This document shows positions 37,539 to 45,841 of a stretch of DNA of 64,000 nucleotides, one piece after another. Location: positions 20,736-84,735 of the forward strand of contig JAKACV010000006.1 of NCBI GenBank assembly GCA_021821085.1. The letters are read 5' to 3'. This DNA is from Bacillota bacterium (GTDB taxonomy: Bacteria > Bacillota > Bacilli > Alicyclobacillales > SLC66). The notes beneath the pieces are model-generated. The model saw nothing but the letters and a program-made list of their open reading frames with translations. It was not told where the DNA came from and did not search any database. Position 1 is the stretch's first letter; every line of letters begins with the position of its first letter. The translations under genes were made by a program, and so were the position numbers.

Positions 37539-38351
37539 ATGCTTACTGATTACCATACACATACTGAACGCGGCCCATATACGGTAGAGTGGCTCGAAAA
37601 TTTTCTGAATGTAGCCAAATTGCGCAGAATCGAGGAGTACGGGGTATCAGAACACGCCTATCGATTTAAGCAGACAGCACATCTATTGGATAATCCATGG
37701 ACGCGTGAACGACGGACAGAAGACCTTGACGACTATTTTGCGATGGTTCAATCCGCGCGTAAAGCCGGACACCATATAAAGTTTGGTATCGAGCTAGACT
37801 ACATACCCGGTACAGAAAATGCTTTGGCAGAATTCATTCGATCATATCCTTTTGATTATGTGATTGGCTCCGTTCACTGGTTAGGTGATTTCGGATTTGA
37901 TTTATCTGAAATGAAATCACAATGGCTTACGCGCGACCTAAAGCAGACTTATAGCGAATATTTTACAATTTTAAATCAAATGGTTGAAACTCAACTTTTT
38001 GACTTGGTGGGACATGCGGATGTCATTAAAGTATTTGGGTATGAACCGGATGATCCAGCGTTTTTGCAAGATTGGTACGATCGCATGGCTGAATCTTTTT
38101 CCCGAAATCACGCGGTCATCGAAATTTCGACTGCGGGTCTGCGTAAGCCTGTCGGAAAGCTGTATCCTGCTCCTAGGTTTTTAGAAGCGTGCTACAAACA
38201 AGAGATTCCTATTGTCATTAATTCTGACGCACACCGTCCTGAAGATGTAGGAGCCGACTATGATCAAGCAATCGCTTCGGCCAAGAGCACAGGTTATACA
38301 GAAATTGTAACATTTACGAATCATCAGAGAATCTTACAACCACTTGTATGA
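37539..38351 (+). CDS. PHP-family phosphatase, histidinol-phosphatase (HisJ/HisK)-like
   Basis: 270 residues from ATG 37,539 (AGGAGAGG upstream). The PHP metal-site motifs are DYHTHTERG, EHAYRF, GIELDYIPG, GSVHWLG, GHADVIK and NSDAHRPEDVG. The best-known members remove phosphate from histidinol phosphate. No other his genes are present here, so the substrate is inferred only from family. Confidence 0.8.
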   Translation: MLTDYHTHTERGPYTVEWLENFLNVAKLRRIEEYGVSEHAYRFKQTAHLLDNPWTRERRTEDLDDYFAMVQSARKAGHHIKFGIELDYIPGTENALAEFIRSYPFDYVIGSVHWLGDFGFDLSEMKSQWLTRDLKQTYSEYFTILNQMVETQLFDLVGHADVIKVFGYEPDDPAFLQDWYDRMAESFSRNHAVIEISTAGLRKPVGKLYPAPRFLEACYKQEIPIVINSDAHRPEDVGADYDQAIASAKSTGYTEIVTFTNHQRILQPLV

Positions 38352-38406
38352 TCAAACAGGAAAATAGATACACCGATAACCACAAGGCGCTACCATAGAA
38401 TATGTT

Positions 38407-38435
38407 CTGCTCAATATCATTGAGCAGTTTTTTTT
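38407..38435 (+). terminator. Intrinsic terminator after the PHP phosphatase gene
   Basis: CTGCTCAAT (38,407-38,415) pairs with ATTGAGCAG (38,419-38,427), followed by eight T residues. Confidence 0.93.
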
Positions 38436-38784
38436 CGATGAAAAATGCCACTTCTCAAAAACTCGAACATATTTTTTAATCATATTCCAAGATATATACC
38501 AGAATTTTAGAATGCCCATTTTCAATTGAAGATTAAATCACAAATCATTGATTCTTAATAAATAGATGATAGGTTTCAAAACAATTAAAAATCTAAATAA
38601 ATAATAGTAATAATCAAACTGAAATTCTCTCATTTTGTATGAAGTGCTATTAATTAAATTCAATTTTTACTCTCCTATCGAATTCTCGCAAAGTTTTATA
38701 TGCTCGCTATTTACATATTATACATTCGTGAAGTATTATTGGATGCGTAAACATAAATGACTTATATCAGAAGGGGTGGTCTAA
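38436..38784. other. AT-rich intergenic region with no gene
   Basis: About 350 bp of strongly AT-rich sequence with no ORF of useful length, no RNA gene and no repeat that I can see. It leads to GGGGTGGT, the ribosome site of the truncated HTH gene. Promoter-like AT runs are present but none stands out. Confidence 0.6.
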
Positions 38785-38979
38785 GTGGAAAATGAACTTG
38801 GACGAAAAATTCGTTTGCTCAGGCACAAACGTGACCTGACTCAGCAGGAAATATCGTTTCGTACAGGGATTTCAACATCAGTACTCATGAACTCTATACA
38901 TTGTTTTGGGGGCGTGGTACACTTCCGGAGAGGTGAGAACAAGTGTTCGAAAAAGAACCAAGAAGAGGGTACCCAATAG
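38785..38979 (+). pseudogene. XRE-type HTH gene truncated at the element boundary
   Basis: From GTG 38,785 (AGGGGTGG upstream) the reading gives MENELGRKIRLLRHKRDLTQ then QEISFRTGISTSVL, the first three helices of a Cro/C1 domain. After about 38,885 the similarity stops inside the recognition helix and the frame continues with unrelated residues to a stop at 38,979, over the start of the serine recombinase. This is what is expected when an element recombines into a gene. The other half should lie at the element's far end, outside the window. Confidence 0.6.
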
Positions 38980-40481
38980 GACTATCGCACGTTGCTGTTT
39001 ACCTTAGAAAGTCACGTGAAGACCGCGACGCAGAACAAAAGGATACCGCTCGCGGCGGAGAGTACGATACGTTGGCACGACATCGTACAGCGCTTTTAGA
39101 TCTAGCTCAACAACAGAATTATACTATTCAACGCATCTATGCAGAAGTAGTCAGTGGGGAGTCGATTTCCGGCCGACCGATGATGACCGAACTCCTTTCC
39201 GAAGTACAAAAAGGTGCGTTCTCATCCGTGATGTGCATGGACATCGATCGCCTCGGAAGAGGCGACATGCGCGATCAAGGAAACATCCTCGCAACCTTCA
39301 AAGAATCTCAAACCCTCATCATTACTCCAGATAAAGTGTATGACTTGGACGACGAAATGGACGAAGAGATGACGGAGTTCAAAGCCTTCTTCTCACGCAA
39401 AGAGTACAAGATCATCAGAAAGCGCCTAGAACGCGGTCGTCACCAATCAATACAGCAAGGTAAGTTTATCTACCCTCGCACGCCTTACGGCTACACTCGT
39501 GGAGAAGAGAGCGTGTTACAGATCCACCTCGAGCAAGCCAAGATCGTTCACCTGATCTTTAGTTGGTATCTCGCCGGATTTGGCCCCACGATGATCGCCA
39601 ACCGGTTATCCACTCTTGGCATTCCATCACCTTTAGGCAAATCATGGTGGCCGGAACAAATCGTATTCATGTTGCGCAACCCTATCTACCAAGGCCAAAT
39701 CAGACACGGCCATCAACAACGCCATAGGCTGCGCAAAAAGCCCACAGAGATCTATAACGGCATGCATGAGGGGATTATCTCTCCAGACGATTTCGAACGC
39801 GTACAGGGCAAAATAGGCAAGCCTACAGCTCCTGGGCCTAAGCGACCCAAGAATCCTCTTCGAGGACTTGTGATGTGTGCATTTTGCGGGAAGCCTTATC
39901 AATACTTGCCTGTATCCAATCGACCAGATCATAGAGTGCATTGTGACACACCGTCTTGTACCGGAGGGAGCCTTAATATTTCATCACTCGAGGAGGCGAT
40001 CCTCGAACAACTGCAACAACAATATGTACAGCTGAATGTGAAACCACCTGAAGTTGAGGCTGAGTGCTCTGGCGTGGATGCATTTGACTTGCAGATCGAG
40101 CAAGCGCAAAAAGAATTGAGTCAACTAGATAATCAACGACGAAATGCGTTTGATCTGCTAGAGCGACAGGTGTATACGGTGGAGATCTTCGAAGAGCGCC
40201 AAAGAGTTCTAGGGGATAGGATGGCCAAATTATCATCCTTGTTGTCAACACTGCTAGACGAAAAGGAAAACCAAAGGAAGATGCATGATCAGAAACTGGA
40301 TTGGTTGCCTTCGTTAGTCAATGTGCTCGATCTCTATCGAGACACGGAAGGACCCAATGAAAAAAATGAGTTGCTCCGCCAGATCTTAGATCGAGCAGTT
40401 TTACGCAAAGAGAAGAGCGCCAGAGCATTCGAACTAGACCTATACCTAAGAATGCCCGCAAGGAGCGATCGCCTTGCCTAG
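38943..40481 (+). CDS. Large serine recombinase (integrase)
   Basis: 512 residues from GTG 38,943 with GAGGTGAG 6 nt upstream. The resolvase domain starts VAVYLRKSREDRD with nucleophile Ser24, followed by VSGESISGRP and MCMDIDRLGRGD. The recombinase domain has TPYGYTRG and the zinc ribbon CAFCGKPYQYL...HCDTPSCTGG, and a coiled coil ends the protein. Enzymes of this type integrate phages and conjugative elements at short attP/attB sites, with an att site just upstream of the gene. It overlaps the next gene by 8 bp. Confidence 0.93.
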   Translation: MFEKEPRRGYPIGLSHVAVYLRKSREDRDAEQKDTARGGEYDTLARHRTALLDLAQQQNYTIQRIYAEVVSGESISGRPMMTELLSEVQKGAFSSVMCMDIDRLGRGDMRDQGNILATFKESQTLIITPDKVYDLDDEMDEEMTEFKAFFSRKEYKIIRKRLERGRHQSIQQGKFIYPRTPYGYTRGEESVLQIHLEQAKIVHLIFSWYLAGFGPTMIANRLSTLGIPSPLGKSWWPEQIVFMLRNPIYQGQIRHGHQQRHRLRKKPTEIYNGMHEGIISPDDFERVQGKIGKPTAPGPKRPKNPLRGLVMCAFCGKPYQYLPVSNRPDHRVHCDTPSCTGGSLNISSLEEAILEQLQQQYVQLNVKPPEVEAECSGVDAFDLQIEQAQKELSQLDNQRRNAFDLLERQVYTVEIFEERQRVLGDRMAKLSSLLSTLLDEKENQRKMHDQKLDWLPSLVNVLDLYRDTEGPNEKNELLRQILDRAVLRKEKSARAFELDLYLRMPARSDRLA

Positions 40482-40866
40482 ACGTACAGCATGGCCAGAA
40501 CATCCGCACTTAGTGGGCAGGTATGAATTAGGCAGAAGGCTTAAAGAGGCTAGAGAACGTAACGGGTTCTCCCTCACGGATGTCCAACGTGCAATCGAAG
40601 TCAACCGTGGTGCTATCACATCGTATGAGATGATGCGTACTGTTCCGCCTCTTCAGTACCTTATCGAGCTATGCGCACTGTATGGCATTACGCCAAGCGC
40701 CATTTTAGATCCTGAGCCTTTGCACGGTGATGAAGATGAACTGATCCTCAGTGCATTGCATGCTCAACCTGGGCTACGAGGGCTAGTCTTGAAGATGGTG
40801 CGCGACCGATCGGTTTTTGAACAGGTCAGGGAGTGGATGGAAGTAGTAGAGATGTTGCAACAATAA
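40474..40866 (+). CDS. XRE-family HTH protein cotranscribed with the integrase
   Basis: 130 residues from TTG 40,474, overlapping the integrase stop. The helix-turn-helix is at about 18-75 (GRRLKEARERNGFSLTDVQR, then GAITSYEMMRTVPP). The C-terminal helical part is unassigned. Coupled to the integrase, it may regulate integration or excision. A hairpin terminator follows. Confidence 0.75.
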   Translation: MPRRTAWPEHPHLVGRYELGRRLKEARERNGFSLTDVQRAIEVNRGAITSYEMMRTVPPLQYLIELCALYGITPSAILDPEPLHGDEDELILSALHAQPGLRGLVLKMVRDRSVFEQVREWMEVVEMLQQ

Positions 40867-40894
40867 GAAAAGGGCGCTATGTAGGCGTCCTTTT
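40867..40894 (+). terminator. Terminator after the integrase operon
   Basis: AAAAGGGCGC and GGCGTCCTTTT form a stem with one mismatch around TATGTA; the T-run serves as terminal tract. Because both arms have A/T ends it may work in both directions, closing the leftward genes as well. Confidence 0.65.
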
Positions 40895-40917
40895 AACGTA
40901 CTTGCGTCAGAAGTCCC

Positions 40918-41571
40918 TCACCTGTTAAGATTGGCTACTTTCAAGCTATTAAGGATTTCAGTTGCAAGAGATTTGTCCCGAAAAGGAACAAAGACAGTCA
41001 CGTTCCCGTAACTCGACTCGTCATCTGCTACCGTAGTGACACCATACCCATTGTAAATATCTGTGTTGGATACATACATATAGCCTTCGGATAATCCGTT
41101 GTTAAAAACGAATGTGCTGGAGGCATTTTTAGGAATAGTTTTGCTTATTTCTAATTTGCCAGGAGAAGTAAATAAACTCGTATAGGAACCTGCATCATCA
41201 GATGTGGAGAAAATTTCTTGTTCATTAGGATTAGCGCTATTTGTAAAGGTTATTATCGTTCCGTCAGCAAAATTTTGGGTAGACACCGACCAACTGGAAG
41301 GAGCTAAAACACTTGCATCATATGCCTTATAGGGGCTTAAACTTACATTTTGTGTTTGAGCAGTGTTGTTACTGTTGCTCGATCGACCGGAACCACTAGC
41401 TATATTGCCCTGAGAAGTTTCCTGGTTATTGCTCGATGGCTGCGTTGAAGCTACCGAGGTTGACGGGTAACTAATTACAGTTTTATTGCGTGAAGTTAAA
41501 TACAGCGATCCGCCTACAATGCCTCCAGCTACAATTATCGATGCTCCGATCCATAACGGCCCGCTATTCAT
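40918..41571 (-). CDS. Membrane-anchored extracytoplasmic protein of unknown function
   Basis: 217 residues from ATG 41,571 (GAGAGGTAAAATC upstream). An N-terminal helix (WIGASIIVAGGIVGGSLYLT) anchors it, a Ser/Asn/Thr/Gln-rich linker covers about 35-75, and the rest (75-215) is a globular beta-rich domain with SWSVSTQNFADGTIITFTN that recalls PsbP/LpqN-like lipoproteins in general form. It belongs to the leftward group next to the repressor, so it may be expressed in the integrated state. Family not recognised. Confidence 0.7.
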   Translation of the reverse strand: MNSGPLWIGASIIVAGGIVGGSLYLTSRNKTVISYPSTSVASTQPSSNNQETSQGNIASGSGRSSNSNNTAQTQNVSLSPYKAYDASVLAPSSWSVSTQNFADGTIITFTNSANPNEQEIFSTSDDAGSYTSLFTSPGKLEISKTIPKNASSTFVFNNGLSEGYMYVSNTDIYNGYGVTTVADDESSYGNVTVFVPFRDKSLATEILNSLKVANLNR

Positions 41572-41606
41572 GATTTTACCTCTCTCATTTTAAGTATTCT
41601 TCTAGT

Positions 41607-42242
41607 TTAATTATCCACCTTAGCTTTTTGCTTTGAAGCTAAATTAACAATGCCTCCGATTATGTAAAAAATACCCGTAATCGTTGGTATCGTAGGCAAA
41701 AAACTTCCATAATTTCGAGATAAAAATAAAGCAAAATATCCGAGGAAAATAAATATTACGCCTGTCAGCTTAGGCTTTTCGTACGAAACGAAGCTAAGTA
41801 TCAATCCTAAGATTACTAAAATAACCAAAATTAAAGTTGCCCATATAGGAGTATACGACATGAGAGGCCCGTTGTTAATAAATGAATAACCCCCAAAATT
41901 TAAAATCTCCGAAATAACTACTTCTAAAATAGAGATTGAGGAAAAAATGATTCCGAGATTTTTTATAAATTTAAATCCAACTTTAGGTGAAGTGGGTTTT
42001 AATCTTTCGACGCCATTGACAACGCCGTTATTAGCGTCGATATAAACAGAAAAAGGTATGACGAAATTCCCTTTAATAAACTCTACAATACATTGATATT
42101 GTAATATTCCCTCGTTGGATTTCAGAACTGTTGAAGGAATTCTGGCATTCCAATCATTTGAATTATTATTTTCTTTAGAGAAATATTCTTTTGCAGTCGT
42201 AAAACCTATAGAAGAAGCCTCTTCTAAAGTAATTCTATCCAA
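41607..42242 (-). CDS. Multi-pass membrane protein of unknown function
   Basis: About 211 residues from TTG 42,242, with GAGGTGG 5 nt upstream; longer in-frame starts to 42,290 are possible. An N-terminal soluble part of about 90 residues (DRITLEEASSIGFTTAKEYF) is followed by four hydrophobic segments. The codon use is more AT-rich than the early and late element genes. It is 35 bp upstream of the other leftward membrane protein. No known family. Confidence 0.65.
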   Translation of the reverse strand: MDRITLEEASSIGFTTAKEYFSKENNNSNDWNARIPSTVLKSNEGILQYQCIVEFIKGNFVIPFSVYIDANNGVVNGVERLKPTSPKVGFKFIKNLGIIFSSISILEVVISEILNFGGYSFINNGPLMSYTPIWATLILVILVILGLILSFVSYEKPKLTGVIFIFLGYFALFLSRNYGSFLPTIPTITGIFYIIGGIVNLASKQKAKVDN

Positions 42243-42387
42243 TGCAACCACCTCGCTATAATAATATATCGCTTTCTTATATATATGCATTACACTAATG
42301 TAAACACCTAGTGTATTAAGCTGATGGGTGACATCTACCGTACTTTATTTTCCGTGGTTAATCTCCTTGGACGATTATTTTCCCATT

Positions 42388-42885
42388 TTAAACGACTCTG
42401 CTTGCTATACCTGTTTCTCTATAATCCTCACGATACAGCGTTAAACGACTCTCCATAAACGCCTGAGTCACCCCGAAGGTATCAGCTAACGATGTCGTCA
42501 GAGAACCTAAACACTCGTGCCCTTGTGCCACTCCTGCAATCATCCATGAAGGAGCTAGTGCGTAGCCCGCAAACCGGTTAGCCTGCCATTCTTGTTTGCT
42601 ACGAGCATTGCATGGCAACCACGTCTGAATCCCTGCATGCAGGAGCAGATGTCCAATCTCATGAGCGATAACCACGCGGCGCTCAGGGAGAGGCAAGCGC
42701 CCGTCCACAAACGCTAAGCATTCGCCGTTGTTAATCATTGAGACCGCAGATCCAGGCCGATAAATCACGCGCACCGGCATGACATGATCGAATACGCGAA
42801 GACTGATGTCACAAGGACGAGTGATGCCGTGTCGTTCATATAGTGTGCAGATACGTGATTCAAGAGAAGAGGATGGTTTCAGCAT
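42388..42885 (-). CDS. ImmA/IrrE-type metallopeptidase
   Basis: 165 residues from ATG 42,885 behind GGAGG. The zinc motif is VVIAHEIGHLLLHAG with a downstream acidic residue (KQEWQANRFAGYALAP), as in ICEBs1 ImmA, which cleaves the ImmR repressor to induce the element. Its start overlaps the repressor stop by one base (TAATG), so the two are coupled. A protease-triggered switch is inferred from the family. Confidence 0.88.
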   Translation of the reverse strand: MLKPSSSLESRICTLYERHGITRPCDISLRVFDHVMPVRVIYRPGSAVSMINNGECLAFVDGRLPLPERRVVIAHEIGHLLLHAGIQTWLPCNARSKQEWQANRFAGYALAPSWMIAGVAQGHECLGSLTTSLADTFGVTQAFMESRLTLYREDYRETGIASRVV

Positions 42886-43313
42886 TAAAAATCCTCCAAT
42901 TTTTTCTTGGATTCTTTTGTCTTGCTTCCGTCTTTCTCGCGTTCCCACATGTATCTTAAATCCTTCATGAGTTGCTCTTTGCGTTCGTCTGGAGCCGAAT
43001 CAAAATCATAAAAGAAAGCTCCGCCAATCGAATTTTTGATCCACTCTAAGAACTCTTTTTCGAGTGATGATTCTTCGGAGTTTTCGTAATTTGAATCTTC
43101 ACTGGATCTTATTAATTTACCTGAAATCAAATAATCAGTACTTACGAGATATAAAGAGGCTAGTTTTCTTAAAATTTCAGTTTCCGGTTTTCTATAATCT
43201 CTCTCGTATCCTGATAAAGTGCCAATAGAAATACCTAATAATTTACAAATCTCACTTTGCGTTTTTTTAATTCTTTCTCTTGATTTTTTGAGTCGCATCC
43301 CTAAAGTTTCCAT
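42885..43313 (-). CDS. XRE-family repressor, ImmR-like
   Basis: 142 residues from ATG 43,313 (GAGGTG upstream). The N-terminal helix-turn-helix is LGMRLKKSRERIKKTQSEIC, then GISIGTLSGYERDYRKPE; a short acidic/basic C-terminal region follows. It is divergent from a small Cro-like gene and coupled to an ImmA-type protease, so it is the probable master repressor of the element. Confidence 0.85.
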   Translation of the reverse strand: METLGMRLKKSRERIKKTQSEICKLLGISIGTLSGYERDYRKPETEILRKLASLYLVSTDYLISGKLIRSSEDSNYENSEESSLEKEFLEWIKNSIGGAFFYDFDSAPDERKEQLMKDLRYMWEREKDGSKTKESKKKLEDF

Positions 43314-43391
43314 GCCGCTTAACACCTCTATTAAAATATACCTTTTATACGCGAAACACGAAATAAAATTATGCAAAATGCTTACATGGGG

Positions 43392-43442
43392 TTGACATAA
43401 GCGAATCGCTAACACTATGCTAATACCAGTAAGCGAATCGCT
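43392..43442 (+). promoter_or_regulatory. Rightward promoter with two identical operators
   Basis: TTGACA (43,392-43,397) and TATGCT (43,416-43,421) make a promoter with 18-bp spacing. The palindrome TAAGCGAATCGCT lies between them (43,398-43,410) and again downstream (43,430-43,442), 32 bp apart. Arms AGCGA/TCGCT are perfect around a central A. Repressor binding at the first would block RNA polymerase at the cro-like promoter. Confidence 0.8.
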
Positions 43443-43460
43443 CATAAGAGGGGAGGGATG

Positions 43461-43703
43461 ATGGTGATCCCCGTACATGATAGGGTTGAACAAGTCAGGA
43501 TGCGCAAAGGCGTTTCTAAAGCTCATATTGCACGTAAATGCGGTCATTCAATATCTTGGTACAGCGATTTATCTAAAGGAAGGAGAGGCATGTCGGTTAA
43601 AGCTCTGCAAGATATTGCAGTAGCATTAGAAGTAAATGCAAAAATTTTTTTTGATGACGACATAAGCGATACGCTTATAAAAAACTACAGAAAGGAAGAG
43701 TAA
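43461..43703 (+). CDS. Small Cro-like XRE regulator
   Basis: About 80 residues; the start may be ATG 43,458, ATG 43,461 or GTG 43,464 (GGGAGG at 43,451-43,456 best fits GTG 43,464). The helix-turn-helix is VRMRKGVSKAHIARKCGHSI, then SWYSDLSKGRRGMS. Divergent from the repressor across shared operators, it should act as the antagonist (Cro role). Between 43,704 and 43,987 I see no gene. Confidence 0.8.
   Translation: MVIPVHDRVEQVRMRKGVSKAHIARKCGHSISWYSDLSKGRRGMSVKALQDIAVALEVNAKIFFDDDISDTLIKNYRKEE
43663..43677. promoter_or_regulatory. Third operator-like palindrome at the 3' end of the Cro-like gene
   Basis: TAAGCGATACGCTTA has arms TAAGCG/CGCTTA around ATA and matches the two promoter operators except in the centre. 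It falls in the last codons of the Cro-like gene, 221 bp downstream of the second operator, and could allow looping or auto-regulation. Confidence 0.6.
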
Positions 43704-43987
43704 GAAAATTATATACAATTTTTAATCAGTTTTACCACTTAACTATTATGGACCAAAAACACGACTTGAATGAGTGATTTAAACAAAGTGTGGTGATGGA
43801 GAGCGGCGACCGAATTGGTATTTCAAAAAACTCCTACGTCATCATGTTGCTCTATGAGTGTATGAACTCAGAGCCGTCAACTGTCATCGAAACGAAACCC
43901 AAGCTCGCTTCTGGATAGGCGCAACATCTTACCTTACCCATAGAGAACTTTAATTACCATTTTCTTATGTAGAAAGGGAGAGCCAAG

Positions 43988-44143
43988 TTGAAACAGGCAG
44001 CGAAGAATAGTTACGCGACGATACACGTCCATCCAGCACCAGTATGCACGCCTGAAGAATATGAAAAAATGCGCGCAGACTTGGCTTATGTGGTTGGCAA
44101 GATCCTTCGGAGCGGCAATCTCAAGTCGAGGCGGGGGCTGTAG
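43988..44143 (+). CDS. Small early protein of unknown function
   Basis: 51 residues from TTG 43,988 with AAAGGGAGAG upstream. It starts MKQAAKNSYATIHVHPAPVC and has a basic end (RSGNLKSRRGL). No recognisable domain. A clean ribosome site and the phage-like early position support it. Confidence 0.6.
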   Translation: MKQAAKNSYATIHVHPAPVCTPEEYEKMRADLAYVVGKILRSGNLKSRRGL

Positions 44144-44186
44144 CCTCAGTGCATAGGACAAATTATTCATTGGGTGCGGGAAGCTT

Positions 44187-44221
44187 CAACTCACCCAACG
44201 GTCACTGCGTTGGGTGAGTTG
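44187..44221. repeat. 14-bp perfect inverted repeat without a T-tract
   Basis: CAACTCACCCAACG (44,187-44,200) and CGTTGGGTGAGTTG (44,208-44,221) are perfect complements around a 7-nt loop. There is no T-run on either side, so it is unlikely to be a simple terminator. It lies between two small early genes. Confidence 0.75.
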
Positions 44222-44243
44222 ATCGATAACAAGGGGCCATTGC

Positions 44244-44405
44244 ATGGACAAAGACCTTCAAGGGTGGATCAAACGTATCGAGGAGTTGGCGACGGCAGCA
44301 GAAGAGTTGGAAATCACGCCAGATGAACTAAGGGCACTTGCAGATGCAATGAAATTACAGCTGCTTCTATCCGATTGCCAGACAGAGATATCACAGGAGG
44401 CGTAG
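44244..44405 (+). CDS. Small acidic helical early protein
   Basis: 53 residues from ATG 44,244: MDKDLQGWIKRIEELATAAE, then ELEITPDELRALADAMKLQL. Predicted all-helical and acidic. AAGGGG about 6 nt upstream may serve as ribosome site. Unknown function. Confidence 0.6.
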   Translation: MDKDLQGWIKRIEELATAAEELEITPDELRALADAMKLQLLLSDCQTEISQEA

Positions 44406-44482
44406 CCCTCCTTGATTGGACGAGCCTGCAACCAGACAACGAGTGGATACCTAAAAAACATAAGGAGACGTGAAAATGAGAT

Positions 44483-44680
44483 ATGACAACCGAACAAATA
44501 TTGCAGGCCGAAATCAGTTGGTGCAAGCAGGTGCTAGAGAGGGACGATCTGCCCCACCATTTACGCGCACGCATGATAGAGAAGTTGCAAAACGCACGAA
44601 ACGATCTGATCTACTTGTCACTATGCGACGAGCAATTCGCGCAATTCGCGCAGTCGATTGGCAAACGGCTACAATCCTAG
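44483..44680 (+). CDS. Small soluble helical protein
   Basis: 65 residues from ATG 44,483: MTTEQILQAEISWCKQVLER, ending FAQFAQSIGKRLQS. Balanced charged composition suggests a real cytosolic helical protein. The AAGGAG at 44,462-44,467 is 15 nt away, which is long; it fits better an overlapping frame starting at ATG 44,476. Unknown function. Confidence 0.5.
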   Translation: MTTEQILQAEISWCKQVLERDDLPHHLRARMIEKLQNARNDLIYLSLCDEQFAQFAQSIGKRLQS

Positions 44681-44742
44681 GCTTATTGTTTGGGGCACCT
44701 GTCGTGGGAGCGCTGATCATTCATTTTGTGCTAGGGGGTTAA
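44623..44742 (+). CDS. Possible small membrane protein overlapping the previous gene
   Basis: In another frame, ATG 44,623 opens 39 residues: basic MRRAIRAIRAVDWQ followed by a single membrane helix (TATILGLLFGAPVVGALIIH). The same frame is open back to ATG 44,476, which has a good ribosome site, so the protein may instead be 88 residues long. The basic-then-hydrophobic layout is typical of small phage membrane proteins. Confidence 0.4.
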   Translation: MRRAIRAIRAVDWQTATILGLLFGAPVVGALIIHFVLGG

Positions 44743-44746
44743 AGGA

Positions 44747-45228
<482 letters not shown>

Positions 45229-45234
45229 CCACGC

Positions 45235-45471
45235 GTGACCATTCGTCACATCGTCAATTACAGCGAGTACTGCACTCGAGAAGTACGATGTGAAGACTGC
45301 AAGCGTGATTGGATCCCTGAAATCTACTGCACCACTTGTGATCTGCCAAACAATGAGTGCCAGTGTGAAGAAAAAGCCGCCTTCCGAAAGGAGTCGGTAG
45401 GCGACATGGCAAAAACAGCGTACGACCAGTGTATCACGATGGAGAAGGAGGATCAAACACCACAAGGCTAA
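45235..45471 (+). CDS. Small zinc-binding protein
   Basis: 78 residues from GTG 45,235. Cysteines CEDCKRDWIPEIYCTTCDL and ECQCEEK form two CxxC/CxC clusters that probably hold one zinc ion. The ribosome site GGGGAGGA is about 20 nt upstream because a 10-bp tandem copy (ACGCGTGACC twice, 45,221-45,240) separates it from the start. Unknown function. Confidence 0.55.
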   Translation: MTIRHIVNYSEYCTREVRCEDCKRDWIPEIYCTTCDLPNNECQCEEKAAFRKESVGDMAKTAYDQCITMEKEDQTPQG

Positions 45472-45611
45472 GCGTTGTACGGCGACAACGATGTACGACG
45501 CAAAATAAAATTGATGAAACTTGTCTTCTTTTTTGACCATATGAAAATGGGCACATTCCCTCATTGTATGGTATGCCCATAAATCGTAAACATGATACCG
45601 GAGGCGATACA

Positions 45612-45830
45612 GTGGCTGATTTTTGGGACAAACAGCATGCACTTGGCTATATCAAGCGCTCAGATAAGATGCAGATCGTCGTAAACGCTGTAGAAAAAGA
45701 AGGCAAAAAGTATGTGGATGTCAGGAACTACTATCGCAATAAAGATGGTGATTGGACTCCTGGTAAGGGCATTTCAGTACCTGGCGACCACATGGAGCAA
45801 CTCATCAAGATCTTGAGTACCAAACAGTAG
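45612..45830 (+). CDS. PC4/YdbC-like ssDNA-binding protein
   Basis: 72 residues from GTG 45,612, with GGAGG 7 nt upstream. The core VDVRNYYRNKDGDWTPGKGI, then SVPGDHMEQLIKIL resembles the PC4 fold (beta-sheet followed by a helix) used by bacterial YdbC-type single-stranded-DNA-binding proteins. It sits just before the replication genes, which suits a role in phage DNA replication or recombination. Assignment is by pattern only. Confidence 0.6.
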   Translation: MADFWDKQHALGYIKRSDKMQIVVNAVEKEGKKYVDVRNYYRNKDGDWTPGKGISVPGDHMEQLIKILSTKQ

Positions 45831-45841
45831 GGGGCGAGATT

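Noticed and set aside
40867..40894. Attachment site at the hairpin after the integrase operon
   Set aside because: Both sides carry phage-type genes and the hairpin is an ordinary terminator; the gene break at about 38,885 is a better boundary.
43934..44170. Leftward 78-codon open frame
   Set aside because: It has no ribosome site, a Cys/Phe/Trp-rich unnatural composition and lies opposite a better small gene (43,988-44,143).
45564..45611. Longer start for the PC4-like protein
   Set aside because: The extra residues lack a ribosome site, while GGAGG is correctly spaced for GTG 45,612.
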